From assembly GCF_003989665.1 (NCBI RefSeq), contig NZ_RZIJ01000002.1, forward strand, positions 1 through 64,000: a stretch of DNA of 64,000 nt, given 5' to 3'. The notes beneath the pieces are model-generated. The model saw nothing but the letters and a program-made list of their open reading frames with translations, had not been told where the DNA came from and searched no databases. This document shows positions 1 through 7,464 of this stretch, one piece after another; position 1 is the stretch's first letter, and each line of letters opens with the position of its first letter. The DNA comes from Azospirillum doebereinerae. Its GTDB lineage: Bacteria; Pseudomonadota; Alphaproteobacteria; Azospirillales; Azospirillaceae. Position numbers and translations under genes: made by a program.

Positions 1-83
1 GAGGCGGAGGCGGAGGCGGAGGCGGAGGCGGAGGCGGAGGCGGAGGCGGAGGCGGAGGCGGAGGCGGAGGCGGAGGCGGAGGC
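1..83. repeat. Hexanucleotide tandem repeat (GAGGCG)n
   Basis: The window opens inside a near-perfect tandem array of the hexamer GAGGCG, about 13.8 copies to base 83, with the left end cut by the window. In the frame starting at base 3 it reads GGC GGA, an unbroken run of glycine codons. A pure six-base array can change copy number by slippage without changing frame. Confidence 0.95.
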
Positions 84-122
84 ACCAACATCAATCGCAC
101 CGCACGTCAAGGGAGGCGCTAA
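1..122 (+). CDS. C-terminal end of a glycine-rich protein (partial)
   Basis: The frame starting at base 3 is open from the window edge to a TAA at 120-122. It encodes about 27 glycines followed by the short tail TNINRTARQGRR. The rest of the gene lies to the left. Poly-glycine ends like this occur on phage receptor-binding tips, and the window has another glycine-rich fibre at 26279-28021. The integrase that follows fits a prophage setting. The assignment as a fibre is an inference from composition and position only; the open frame could also be chance, because the hexamer is open in several frames. Confidence 0.35.
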   Translation, partial: GGGGGGGGGGGGGGGGGGGGGGGGGGGTNINRTARQGRR

Positions 123-188
123 GAGGTTCCGTAAACGTTGCGAGAGCCAACAGCAAGCAAGGGAGGGGACAAAGCCCCTCACCCGCTG

Positions 189-1313
189 TCAGCCTAGCTT
201 AGATGCAAGTTCTGAGGCGTCTGGGTTATAATAACGCTTCAACACCTGAATGCTGCGGCGCCCTGTCACAGCCGACAATTCAAGCACGTTGGAAAGCCGC
301 TTGCTTAGGTCTGTTGCCGCGATATGGCGAAGATCATGGAATGTGATGTGCGGAAAGCTAGGGTTTCTTTTGCGGATTGCCCTAATGACCTTCTGGTAAG
401 AGCGAACAACGGTGCCGGGGCGCATCACGTCGGGAAACAGAGGGCCAGTAGTCGGCCTACCTTGTTCAACCCACCATTCCCGCAGAACCTTCACAGCCTC
501 TGTGGAAAGGGGAACGTCCCGGTTATCGCCGTTCTTCGTGTCCGTCAGGTGAATTACGTTCGCCTTATCCCAGCACTCCCAACGTGCAATTTGCCAAAGC
601 TCCCCCTGCCTCATTGCTGTTAGAGCCGCAAGGCAGGCGATATAATACAGGTAGGGTTTGCGGATTGGGTTACGAAGCTCCTTCCACAGTTCCTCACGCT
701 GGATTGTCGTAAGGCGGACATCGCGCCCTTTCCGGTTCTTCGGGAGTTTCACACCGCGGACAGGGTTCTGAAGATCAGGCATCGCCCATTCGCTACGGGC
801 GTGTTGGTAGATAGCGGACAGGATTGCCAGCTTATTACGGATCGTTGACGGGGAAATCGGAAGCCCTCGACAGCCTTTCCGCTGTTCTTCAGCCTGCCGC
901 CATTCCACAAGCTCCACCGTGGTTATATCCACCATGCGCTTGTCGGCCAGAGGGAGAGCCAGCCAAGAGCCGATCCGGCCCTTTTCCTGTTCGTGGCCCT
1001 TCTTCTTCGGACTCTCTTCGGTGAGATAGCGGGTAAGGGCCTCGCGAAGCGTCAGAGGGTAGCCTGTGGCGCTGGCCGGTAGATCGACGGCCGGTTTCGG
1101 TTCGGGTGCATCCTGAAGCGTCCTACGGGGCGCCACGGACTCGCGCTTGCCTCCCCTGCCCCTCCCCACGACTCCAAGGGCGGCTTCCTGTTCCTCGCCC
1201 CACTTCCGGGCTTCCTCGACGGCTTCCAGGGGGAAAGTCCGTTGGGCCTCGACCTTGCCCCGGACCCGCACGACCACCCGCAGGCTTTGCCCCCGTTTCT
1301 CGACGTAAGCCAT
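189..1313 (-). CDS. int: Tyrosine recombinase / phage integrase
   Basis: A 374-residue site-specific recombinase of the phage integrase family. The N-terminal 90 residues are basic (arm-binding type). A core-binding SAM-like domain spans about 90-190, and the catalytic domain about 205-370. Visible catalytic landmarks are the first Arg in ALTAMRQGEL, the HxxR box in FHDLRHIAATDL, and the Tyr nucleophile in LKRYYNPD. The usual LGH motif reads TGRR, so the last His position is replaced by Arg. The gene ends about 70 bases before the tRNA-Cys copy, facing away from it, as expected for an integrase beside its attachment site. It would integrate or excise the element extending to the left of the window. 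Confidence 0.93.
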   Translation of the reverse strand: MAYVEKRGQSLRVVVRVRGKVEAQRTFPLEAVEEARKWGEEQEAALGVVGRGRGGKRESVAPRRTLQDAPEPKPAVDLPASATGYPLTLREALTRYLTEESPKKKGHEQEKGRIGSWLALPLADKRMVDITTVELVEWRQAEEQRKGCRGLPISPSTIRNKLAILSAIYQHARSEWAMPDLQNPVRGVKLPKNRKGRDVRLTTIQREELWKELRNPIRKPYLYYIACLAALTAMRQGELWQIARWECWDKANVIHLTDTKNGDNRDVPLSTEAVKVLREWWVEQGRPTTGPLFPDVMRPGTVVRSYQKVIRAIRKRNPSFPHITFHDLRHIAATDLSKRLSNVLELSAVTGRRSIQVLKRYYNPDASELASKLG

Positions 1314-1383
1314 TTTGCTCCCATCTTGCTCCCAAGGAGCGAGGGGGCTATTGGGCGGCTTAGACCATTGATTTCCTTAGGAA

Positions 1384-1457
1384 AACGCGGTGGCAGAGTG
1401 GTGATGCAGCGGACTGCAAATCCGTGTACGTGGGTTCGATTCCCGCCCGTGCCTCCA
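1384..1457 (+). tRNA. tRNA-Cys (GCA) copy with altered 5' end; probable attR
   Basis: A cloverleaf is clear: D arm, anticodon stem GCGGA/TCCGT with loop CTGCAAA (anticodon GCA), T arm GTGGG/CCCGC, discriminator T and encoded CCA. The acceptor 3' strand CCGTGCC should pair with GGCACGG or GGCGCGG, but the 5' strand is AACGCGG, so pairs 1-72 and 2-71 are A-C mismatches. An integrase gene sits immediately 5'. The simplest reading is that the element to the left inserted in tRNA-Cys, an intact gene lies at its far end outside the window, and this copy is the displaced 3' part (attR). It may be non-functional. Confidence 0.85.
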
Positions 1458-1725
1458 TCCCAAGCGCAAGGGGAGCGTTCTTCCCCTGAAGCCCGATCAG
1501 GCCGTCAACGTCCCAAAATCCGGTTGTCCTGACAAGATCATCGTCGGTCTTGCCCTTTTCTTGGCTTCACACGTCTCTTCCGGCCTGCCGCCCTGCGAGA
1601 ACGGGAAAACGGCCTCCTGAAAGAATCGGCGAACTATCCTTCTGGTCAGCCGTTCGATTTGGCCCGCTCGACTGTTGGGAAGCAAGCTCCGCCTCAGCGG
1701 ACGCCCCCCTCTCAGCGAGACGACC

Positions 1726-1962
1726 ATGAGACATCTCCAGCCCATTGAGAGCACCGGCGCCGATCCCGTTCCATCCGTTGCCATCGCCGCCAGGACCGCG
1801 CCCCTGGACATAGACGCCGTCGCCGACCGTTACGGCTGGACCACCGCCATGGCGCGGTGGTGGGTGTCCTGCGCCGCGTCGACCGTCGGCACCAAGCCGG
1901 AGGCGGTGATCGCCTTCCTCGACCGGACGGTGGGTGGCGTCACGATGATCCGGCGGCGCTGA
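1726..1962 (+). CDS. Small hypothetical protein
   Basis: A 78-residue reading frame starting MRHLQPIEST, just beyond the putative attR. It contains a short amphipathic stretch around DIDAVADRYGWTTAMARWW and ends in basic residues. I see no signal peptide or known family. An upstream in-frame start at 1675 exists, but the ATG at 1726 is the more natural start. Codon usage is GC-rich in third position, which supports coding. A reverse-strand frame overlaps it (1497-1811) and is less protein-like. Bases 1458-1725 contain nothing else I can support. Confidence 0.5.
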   Translation: MRHLQPIESTGADPVPSVAIAARTAPLDIDAVADRYGWTTAMARWWVSCAASTVGTKPEAVIAFLDRTVGGVTMIRRR

Positions 1963-2185
1963 TCCTCCCCGACCCGATCATCCGGCCTGTCGTCCAATCG
2001 GGCGATGGCAGCGGTCGGGCCTTGGCGGCCGTGACGAACGGCGTCAGGCCCGATGGATGCCGTCACGCTTCCAAATCGGAAGCGCCCGGAAAGGCGAATT
2101 ACCATTAATTTTGCTGTATATTTTCCTTGAAACGAGCTTCAGCGAATTGTGATTACCCCTCGCAAAAGGAAAGTCGATACGACGC

Positions 2186-2470
2186 TCATGGTGCAAAATG
2201 CGAAGCGACCCTTTGGGCTTGTTCGGGAAAGGTCCGGCGCGACTGGAGCGCGGCAAGGCCCGCCGGCAGGATCTCGATCAGCATGCTGCAACCGCAAACC
2301 CGCAGATCCGCGTAATCCAGATTGAACAGCAGGATCGCAAATTCGAGAGGGAACGTATCCTTTCCCACAAGAACCGCTTTGGTTTGGGACAGGCGTTCCA
2401 GCCAATAGGTTTCGTCCCGCCGCTCGTCGTTCCTGGCGGCGCTTCCCGAAATCAGTCTGGCATCCAACAT
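2186..2470 (-). CDS. Small hypothetical protein
   Basis: A 94-residue protein starting MLDARLISGS. It has a hydrophobic centre (FAILLFNLDYADLRVCG) and a charged N-terminal part with ERRDETYWLERL. Two ATGs lie six bases apart, at 2476 and 2470. The Shine-Dalgarno GGAGGGG at 2477-2483 touches the first and sits about 8 bases from the second, so 2470 is preferred. No family recognised. It stands alone between small orphan frames. The stretch 1963-2185 shows only an AT-richer segment near 2100-2150 that could hold a promoter, and no gene. Confidence 0.5.
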   Translation of the reverse strand: MLDARLISGSAARNDERRDETYWLERLSQTKAVLVGKDTFPLEFAILLFNLDYADLRVCGCSMLIEILPAGLAALQSRRTFPEQAQRVASHFAP

Positions 2471-2695
2471 CGGCATCCCCTCCGAAAGTCATAGAGAGGA
2501 ATAGGCATTTTCCATGCCAACGGCGACGTGGCAAAACGCGCGGCGCCGCGCCGACCGTAGCGCGCTCCGAAAGCGTTGCGAGAGATGAACGGGCAAGATC
2601 ATGAATTTTTCTGAGCAATAGGGCTTGGCAGACCGAAGAAGTTTCGCTATACACCCGCCCACGCCAACAACGGCGGCCCCAATGCGGGTCTCCGA

Positions 2696-2771
2696 TCCCG
2701 GTTAGCTCAGTTGGTAGAGCAGCGGACTGTTAATCCGCTTGTCGCTGGTTCGAGTCCAGCACCGGGAGCCA
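2696..2771 (+). tRNA. tRNA-Asn (GTT)
   Basis: Full cloverleaf with encoded CCA. Acceptor TCCCGGT pairs with ACCGGGA, the D arm includes GCTCAGTTGG, the anticodon loop is CTGTTAA (anticodon GTT), and the T arm is GCTGG TTCGAGT CCAGC. Discriminator is G. A strong intrinsic terminator follows four bases downstream, so it is a monocistronic unit. There is no sign of integration at its 3' end. Confidence 0.97.
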
Positions 2772-2775
2772 GATC

Positions 2776-2812
2776 AAAGAAGGCCGGATGCTTTTATCAT
2801 CCGGCCTTCTTT
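2776..2812 (+). terminator. Intrinsic terminator of tRNA-Asn
   Basis: A perfect 15-bp inverted repeat (arms 2776-2790 and 2798-2812, loop CTTTTAT). The outer pairs are AAAG/CTTT, so the right arm itself ends in T residues. It begins four bases after the CCA of tRNA-Asn and can act in both directions. Confidence 0.9.
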
Positions 2813-2991
2813 CATTTCCCCACTCCTTCACGAAAGCACAGGCGATTTCAGCCTAGGGCCTTCGGCTACGCCCAAAAGACGGCGCTGCCCTGCCGGAAGC
2901 GAACTGCCGCACGCGGGCCTATAGGTTTAAACTTCCAGGCAGATCACAACCGAGTCGTCGCTCGGCCGATTCTCCCCCGTTGGAGGACGCC

Positions 2992-3237
2992 ATGCTTCTG
3001 CCGATCTCCCTGCCTCACGCCTTGGGCCGATCCACCGATCGTTCCGTGGACTCCCCCTCCGTCAACGCGCCGATGCGGCCACGCGATTGCGTCAGCGCCG
3101 TCCTCCTGTTCGCCGTCGCCACCATGGCGGCCCTGGCGGTGCTGAGCGCGGATTGGGCGGCCATGACGGCGGAGGACGGTGTCCGGCCTCTGCCGGAGGC
3201 GACCCGGATGATGATCATCGCTCCCCTGCCCCGTTGA
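2992..3237 (+). CDS. Small membrane protein, hypothetical
   Basis: An 81-residue protein starting MLLPISLPHA. GGAGG at 2982-2986 lies five bases before the ATG and fixes this start. A single hydrophobic helix (about residues 33-51, SAVLLFAVATMAALAVLSA) is preceded by arginines and followed by a short, mostly polar tail. The layout suggests a single-pass inner-membrane protein with N-terminus in the cytoplasm. No family recognised. It converges on the small cysteine protein at 3267-3500. Confidence 0.6.
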   Translation: MLLPISLPHALGRSTDRSVDSPSVNAPMRPRDCVSAVLLFAVATMAALAVLSADWAAMTAEDGVRPLPEATRMMIIAPLPR

Positions 3238-3266
3238 ACGGTCCGGCCGCCTTCCAGACAGCCTCT

Positions 3267-3500
3267 CTAGCTGACGAGGTCGTCGTAGATGGTGCTGTCG
3301 GGATCCGATTCGACAGCCTGCGACGCCACCCGTTTCCATTCTCCGCACCAGTCGGTGGACAGGGTGATGGGAAAGGCGCCCTCGGGATTGCGCGGGGTGA
3401 CCACCGGCGGGAAGCGGCGGCAGATGCCCTTCGGTCCGCGCTGGCGCAGTCCCTGCCCCTCCCAGAAGCGGCAGGTGTAGCAGGTGTCTAATCGCTTCAT
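3267..3500 (-). CDS. Small cysteine-rich protein, probable zinc binder
   Basis: A 77-residue protein starting MKRLDTCYTCRFWEG. It has a CxxC pair (residues 7 and 10) followed by a Cys in ICRRFPP and another in WCGEWK: four cysteines spaced like a small zinc-binding fold. Short proteins with the pattern CxxCxxW ... CxxxPP ... WCGE are common in alphaproteobacteria and phages, but I do not know a function. The C-terminus is acidic (ESDPDSTIYDD). Confidence 0.65.
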   Translation of the reverse strand: MKRLDTCYTCRFWEGQGLRQRGPKGICRRFPPVVTPRNPEGAFPITLSTDWCGEWKRVASQAVESDPDSTIYDDLVS

Positions 3501-3553
3501 CGCGGACCGATCCCCTCTGGTTCATTGGCGGCGCCCGAGGGAGAACGGCACCC

Positions 3554-3730
3554 TCACTCGTGGCGTGGCTTGCCGGGCCTCAGCTCGTCGGAATGTTGGG
3601 CGTAATACGCCTTGATGTCCGCGTCCAGAACCCTGCGTCGTTCGCCTTGCTCGGAATCCTCGGGCGCGTCGGTCAAGCGCTGGAATTCGTCCATGGCGCG
3701 CTCCAGATCCTGCTCGCTGGCGATGGGCAT
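3554..3730 (-). CDS. Small acidic hypothetical protein
   Basis: A 58-residue protein starting MPIASEQDLERAMDEF. The frame is open further upstream, but AGGAG lies about eight bases before the ATG at 3730 and marks it as the start. The sequence is helical and highly charged, with no cysteines and no hydrophobic segment. Its size and charge resemble small antitoxin-like or regulatory proteins, but there is no partner gene and I do not assign a role. Confidence 0.6.
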   Translation of the reverse strand: MPIASEQDLERAMDEFQRLTDAPEDSEQGERRRVLDADIKAYYAQHSDELRPGKPRHE

Positions 3731-3898
3731 GGTGGCTTCTCCTGTCCGGTTGCGACGTGCTTGCCGGGAACAACACCCGCCGGGCCGGCAATGTTTCATA
3801 CGGCCGGTTCCGGTCACGCCTTGATGCAGCGCGACTCGCGCGCAATGTGAAGAGGAGCGGCCCCGGCGTCGGGATCGCGCTTGCGGGAGGGCGGCAGC

Positions 3899-4918
3899 AT
3901 GCGGGTCGTCGTCACAGCCACGCGCGCGTCGCGATGCGCCGCGCTTCTTCTGTTTTTCACGATGCTATGGGCCGCGCCGCCCGGCCGGGCCGAGGGCCTG
4001 ACGGGCCTGGATGCCGAACGGCTGATGCGCGCCGTGGTCGGCGTGTCCGCCGTGGCCCCGCCCGACACCCAAAGCTCCCGGAATTTGGGGACCGAGCGCG
4101 AGGGCAGCGGCATCGTCATCGACGGCTCCGGCCTGATTCTGACCATCGGCTACACCGTGATGGAGGCCTCGGAAATCCGGGTCACCACGCTGGAAGGCAA
4201 GGAATACCCGGCCACCCTGGCCGCCTACGACCCGGTCAGCGGGCTGAGCCTGCTGCGCGCCGGGCTGGGATTCGAATCGCCCTGGATACGGCTGGGCGAC
4301 TCGAAGGCGGTGTCGGAGGGCGACGCCCTGCTGGCCCTGAGCGGTGGCAAGGCCCGCTCGGCGGCGGCGGTCAAGGTGGTCGGCAAGCGCGAGTTCGCCG
4401 GCTATTGGGAGTATCTGCTGGACGAGGCGCTCTTCACCTTCCCGCCGATTCGCGCCTTCAACGGGGCGGCGCTGGTGGACAGCGGCGGCCGGCTGATCGG
4501 GGTCGGCTCCCTGCTGGTCGCCCAGGCGATGGAGGGGCGCGGCCTGCCCGGCAACATGTTCGTCCCCGTCTCGGCGCTGGAGCCGATCCTGGCCGACCTG
4601 CTGGCCTACGGCAAGCGGCAGGAACCGGCGCGCCCCTGGCTGGGCGTGACGCTGCGCGAGGAGCAGGGCCGGCTGGTGGTGGAGCGGGTGTCGCCGCGCG
4701 GCCCGGCCGAATCGGCGGGGGTGCGGCCGGGCGACCAGATCGTCGGAGTCGGCGGGCAGCGCTTCAGCGGTCTGGCCGATTTCTACCGCAAGCTCTGGGG
4801 CTTGGGACCGGCCGGGGTGGTGGTGCCGCTGGAACTGCTGCGCGGCGCGACGCTGGCGCCGGTGTCGGTGCCGTCGGCCGACCGCGTGCGCTTCCTGCGT
4901 CTGAATCCCACCTTGTAG
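3899..4918 (+). CDS. Exported HtrA/DegP-fold protein with PDZ domain, catalytically dead
   Basis: A 339-residue protein. ATG at 3899 is preceded by GGAGGG. Residues 1-33 form a signal peptide (LLLFFTMLWAAPPGRAEG), so it should be periplasmic. A trypsin-like domain covers about 45-230 and a PDZ domain about 240-320 (WLGVTL, ESAGVRPGDQIVGV). Aligned with DegP, the catalytic His of TNNHVV is Tyr in LTIGYTVMEA, the Asp of DPxxDLA is Gly in DPVSGLSLL, and the Ser of GNSGGALV is Asn in AFNGAALV. All three triad residues are gone while the fold motifs remain. It is probably a peptide-binding scaffold or chaperone, not a protease. A Nudix gene follows after 68 bases. Confidence 0.85.
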   Translation: MRVVVTATRASRCAALLLFFTMLWAAPPGRAEGLTGLDAERLMRAVVGVSAVAPPDTQSSRNLGTEREGSGIVIDGSGLILTIGYTVMEASEIRVTTLEGKEYPATLAAYDPVSGLSLLRAGLGFESPWIRLGDSKAVSEGDALLALSGGKARSAAAVKVVGKREFAGYWEYLLDEALFTFPPIRAFNGAALVDSGGRLIGVGSLLVAQAMEGRGLPGNMFVPVSALEPILADLLAYGKRQEPARPWLGVTLREEQGRLVVERVSPRGPAESAGVRPGDQIVGVGGQRFSGLADFYRKLWGLGPAGVVVPLELLRGATLAPVSVPSADRVRFLRLNPTL

Positions 4919-4986
4919 AGCGACCGGGATGCGGTAAACCCTGGGGAGCCGGACCTTCGCGTCCCGCCTCAGGGAGCCAGCGCACC

Positions 4987-5601
4987 ATGAACCACCCCGA
5001 CATCGAGATCGTGGACAAGAAGACCGCCTACAAAGGCTTTCTGACCATCGACGTCTACCGCCTGCGCCACAAGAAGTTCGACGGAAGCTGGACCGACGTG
5101 CTGCCGCCTCGCGAAGTCTGCGACCGGGGGCCGGCGGTCGGCGTGCTGCTCTACGACCCGGAACGTGATGCGCTGGTGATGATCGAGCAATTCCGCGTCG
5201 GCTCCGCCGCCGCCGGCGGCCCCGCCTGGATGACCGAGATCGTCGCCGGCATGGTCGGCGACGGCGAGACTCCGGACGAGGTCGCCCGCCGCGAGGCGAT
5301 GGAGGAGGCCGGCTGCGCCATCGCAGAGATGGAATCCATCGGCGACTACTTCGTCAGCCCCGGCGCCTTCACCGAGCAGGTCTTCGTCTTCTGCGGCCGG
5401 GTCGACAGCCGCGGCCTCAAGGAGACCGGCGGGCTGGAGGAGGAGCACGAGGACATCCGCATCATGGTCCTGCCGGCCGACGAGGTGATCCGCATGATGG
5501 ACGAGAACCGGCTGCGCAACTCCGTCGCCATCATCGCGGTCGGCTGGCTGGCCCGCCATCGCGCCTCGCTGCGCCAGCGCTGGCTCGGCGAAGGGGCGTA
5601 G
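4987..5601 (+). CDS. nudF: Nudix hydrolase, probable ADP-ribose diphosphatase
   Basis: A 204-residue Nudix hydrolase. The Nudix box is complete around residues 97-118: the Gly of AGMVGDGE, five residues, Glu, seven residues, then REAMEEAG. The N-terminal strand region with IEIVDKKTAYKGFLTIDVYRL and the tail with DENRLRNSVAIIAVGWL are characteristic of the NudF/ADP-ribose pyrophosphatase group, which splits ADP-ribose to AMP and ribose 5-phosphate with Mg2+. Cytoplasmic. The start ATG at 4987 follows CAGGGAGCC at about eleven bases. The substrate is inferred from subgroup resemblance; related Nudix enzymes act on GDP-mannose. Confidence 0.88.
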   Translation: MNHPDIEIVDKKTAYKGFLTIDVYRLRHKKFDGSWTDVLPPREVCDRGPAVGVLLYDPERDALVMIEQFRVGSAAAGGPAWMTEIVAGMVGDGETPDEVARREAMEEAGCAIAEMESIGDYFVSPGAFTEQVFVFCGRVDSRGLKETGGLEEEHEDIRIMVLPADEVIRMMDENRLRNSVAIIAVGWLARHRASLRQRWLGEGA

Positions 5602-5617
5602 TTTTCACGAGAAAAAG

Positions 5618-5655
5618 CCGTTCAATGCTGGGTTCCACAACCCCGTCTTGAACGG
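5618..5655 (+). promoter_or_regulatory. Nested hairpin in the cysK leader
   Basis: Inverted repeat CCGTTCAA (5618-5625) / TTGAACGG (5648-5655), with a second inner stem GGGTT/AACCC. It lies between nudF and cysK, ends about 60 bases before the cysK start, and has no T run after it. It could be a terminator-like end for nudF, an RNA processing site, or a binding palindrome. Confidence 0.45.
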
Positions 5656-5715
5656 AGGCGGTTATCCCCCGATAGTAGAGATGCGAAACATCATCCGACA
5701 TCAGGAGAGCTTGCC

Positions 5716-6717
5716 GTGGACATCCGCAACGGCTTCATCGGCGCCATCGGCAACACGCCGCTGATCCGCCTGGAAGGCCCCTCGAAGGCGACGGGGTGCG
5801 ACATCCTCGGCAAGGCGGAGTTCCTGAACCCCGGCGGGTCGGTGAAGGACCGCGCGGCGCTGGCCATCGTGCAGGACGCCGAGCGGCGCGGCCTGCTGCG
5901 CCCCGGCGGCACCATCGTCGAGGGCACGGCCGGCAACACCGGCATCGGGCTGGCGCTGGTCGGCAACGCGCTGGGCTACCGCACCGTCATCGTCATGCCG
6001 GAGACCCAGAGCCAGGAGAAGAAGGACATGCTGCGCCTGATCGGCGCGGATCTGCGTCTGGTACCGGCGGTCCCCTACTCCAACCCCGACAACTACGTGC
6101 GCTATTCCGGCCGCTTGGCCGAGGAACTGGCGAAGTCCGAGCCGAACGGCGCCATCTGGGCCAACCAGTTCGACAACGTCGCCAACCGCGAGGGCCATCG
6201 CCTGACCACCGGCCCGGAGATCTGGGAGCAGACCGAGGGCCGCATCGACGCCTTCACCTGCGCGGTCGGCAGCGGCGGCACGCTGGCCGGCATCGGGCTG
6301 GCGCTGAAGGAGCGGAACCCGAACATCCGCATCGCGCTGGCCGACCCGATGGGCGCCTCGCTGTACAACTACTACGCCTATGGGGAGTTGAAGGCGGAAG
6401 GCAGCTCGATCACCGAGGGCATCGGCCAGGGACGCATCACCGCCAATCTGGAAGGCGCGCCGATCGACCAGGCGCTCCAGATCACCGACGAGGAAGCGCT
6501 GCCGATCATCTTCGACCTGATCAAGGAACAGGGTCTGGTGCTGGGCGGGTCGTCGGGCATCAACATCGCCGCCGCCATCCGCGTGGCGCGCGATCTGGGG
6601 CCGGGCCACACCGTCGTGACGATTCTGTGCGACGGGGGGCAGCGTTATCAATCGAAGCTCTTCAATCCCGAGTTCCTCCGTGAGAAGAATCTCCCCGTGC
6701 CCGATTGGCTCGCCTGA
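5716..6717 (+). CDS. cysK: Cysteine synthase (O-acetylserine sulfhydrylase) family
   Basis: A 333-residue PLP enzyme of the cysteine synthase / cystathionine beta-synthase family, which replaces the acetyl group of O-acetylserine with sulfide. The PLP Lys is in NPGGSVKDRAA (about residue 44). The substrate/phosphate loop reads GTAGNTG where most CysK enzymes have TSGNTG. The C-terminal GGSSGINIAA loop and CDGGQRY are present. GTG at 5716 is the start, with CAGGAG about nine bases upstream. It is the first gene of a run cysK-alaX-sseA-GNAT-GNAT with gaps of 23 and 16 bases and two overlaps. The altered loop leaves room for a related beta-replacement activity. Confidence 0.88.
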   Translation: MDIRNGFIGAIGNTPLIRLEGPSKATGCDILGKAEFLNPGGSVKDRAALAIVQDAERRGLLRPGGTIVEGTAGNTGIGLALVGNALGYRTVIVMPETQSQEKKDMLRLIGADLRLVPAVPYSNPDNYVRYSGRLAEELAKSEPNGAIWANQFDNVANREGHRLTTGPEIWEQTEGRIDAFTCAVGSGGTLAGIGLALKERNPNIRIALADPMGASLYNYYAYGELKAEGSSITEGIGQGRITANLEGAPIDQALQITDEEALPIIFDLIKEQGLVLGGSSGINIAAAIRVARDLGPGHTVVTILCDGGQRYQSKLFNPEFLREKNLPVPDWLA

Positions 6718-6740
6718 TTCCTTCCACGGGGTTCTTCACG

Positions 6741-7448
6741 ATGGACGCGCTTTTCCGCGACGACGCCTACGCCCGAAGCTGCACCGCCACCGTCACGGCG
6801 GTGGACGAGCGCGGCATCCGGCTCGACCGGACGGTCTTCTACCCGACCGGCGGCGGGCAGCCCGGCGACACCGGGGTGCTGCGCGTCGGCGGTGCCGAGA
6901 TCCGAATCAGGGACACGATGAAGGGCGACGGTGGCCCCGACGACGTGATCCACGTGCCGGAGGAAGACGCCGCCCTCCCCGCTCCCGGCGCCGAGGTGGA
7001 GGCGGTGCTCGACTGGGAGCGCCGCCACCGCCACATGCGGATGCACACGGCGCTGCACCTGCTCTGCGCGGTGGTTCCCGGCTCCGTCACCGGCGGGCAG
7101 ATCGGGGCGGACAAGAGCCGGCTCGATTTCAACGTTCCGGCCGAGAGCCTGGACAAGGACGCCATCACCGCCGCCATCAACGCGCTGATCGCCGCCAACA
7201 CCTCCATCGGTACCCGCTGGATCACCGACGACGAGATGGCGGCCTCCCCCGATCTGGTGCGCACCATGTCGGTGAAGCCGCCGACCGGCTCCGGCCGGGT
7301 GCGGCTGCTGGACGTGGAGGGCGTCGATCTCCAACCCTGCGGCGGCACCCATGTGGCCCGCACCGGCGAGATCGGCGGCATCGAGGTCACCAAGATCGAG
7401 AACAAGGGCAAACAGAACCGGCGCGTCGTCATCGCGCTGAAGGATTGA
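6741..7448 (+). CDS. alaX: Trans-acting alanyl-tRNA editing protein AlaX
   Basis: A 235-residue stand-alone homologue of the alanyl-tRNA synthetase editing domain. It hydrolyses Ser- or Gly-tRNA(Ala). An N-terminal beta domain with YPTGGGQPGD (residues about 34-43) precedes the HxxxH zinc site (MHTALHLL, about 102-108) and the CGGTH motif (about 207-211): together the four zinc ligands of the family. The short form without a C-Ala extension fits AlaX-M. Start ATG at 6741; upstream in-frame codons are inside the cysK end. It lies between two cysteine-metabolism genes. Confidence 0.93.
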   Translation: MDALFRDDAYARSCTATVTAVDERGIRLDRTVFYPTGGGQPGDTGVLRVGGAEIRIRDTMKGDGGPDDVIHVPEEDAALPAPGAEVEAVLDWERRHRHMRMHTALHLLCAVVPGSVTGGQIGADKSRLDFNVPAESLDKDAITAAINALIAANTSIGTRWITDDEMAASPDLVRTMSVKPPTGSGRVRLLDVEGVDLQPCGGTHVARTGEIGGIEVTKIENKGKQNRRVVIALKD

Positions 7449-7464
7449 GGAAGGAAACGCCGTC

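Noticed and set aside
1..83. Hexamer array as a CRISPR or origin iteron array
   Set aside because: No spacers, six-base unit, and it reads as glycine codons to a stop.
163..180. GAGGGG/CCCCTC hairpin after the poly-Gly frame as a terminator
   Set aside because: Only six pairs and no T run after it.
1497..1811. 104-residue minus-strand frame
   Set aside because: Overlaps the plus-strand small gene at 1726, has no clear ribosome site and a composition like an antisense frame.
2139..2654. 171-residue minus-strand frame
   Set aside because: Competes with the 2186-2470 gene, which has a good ribosome site; composition is less protein-like.
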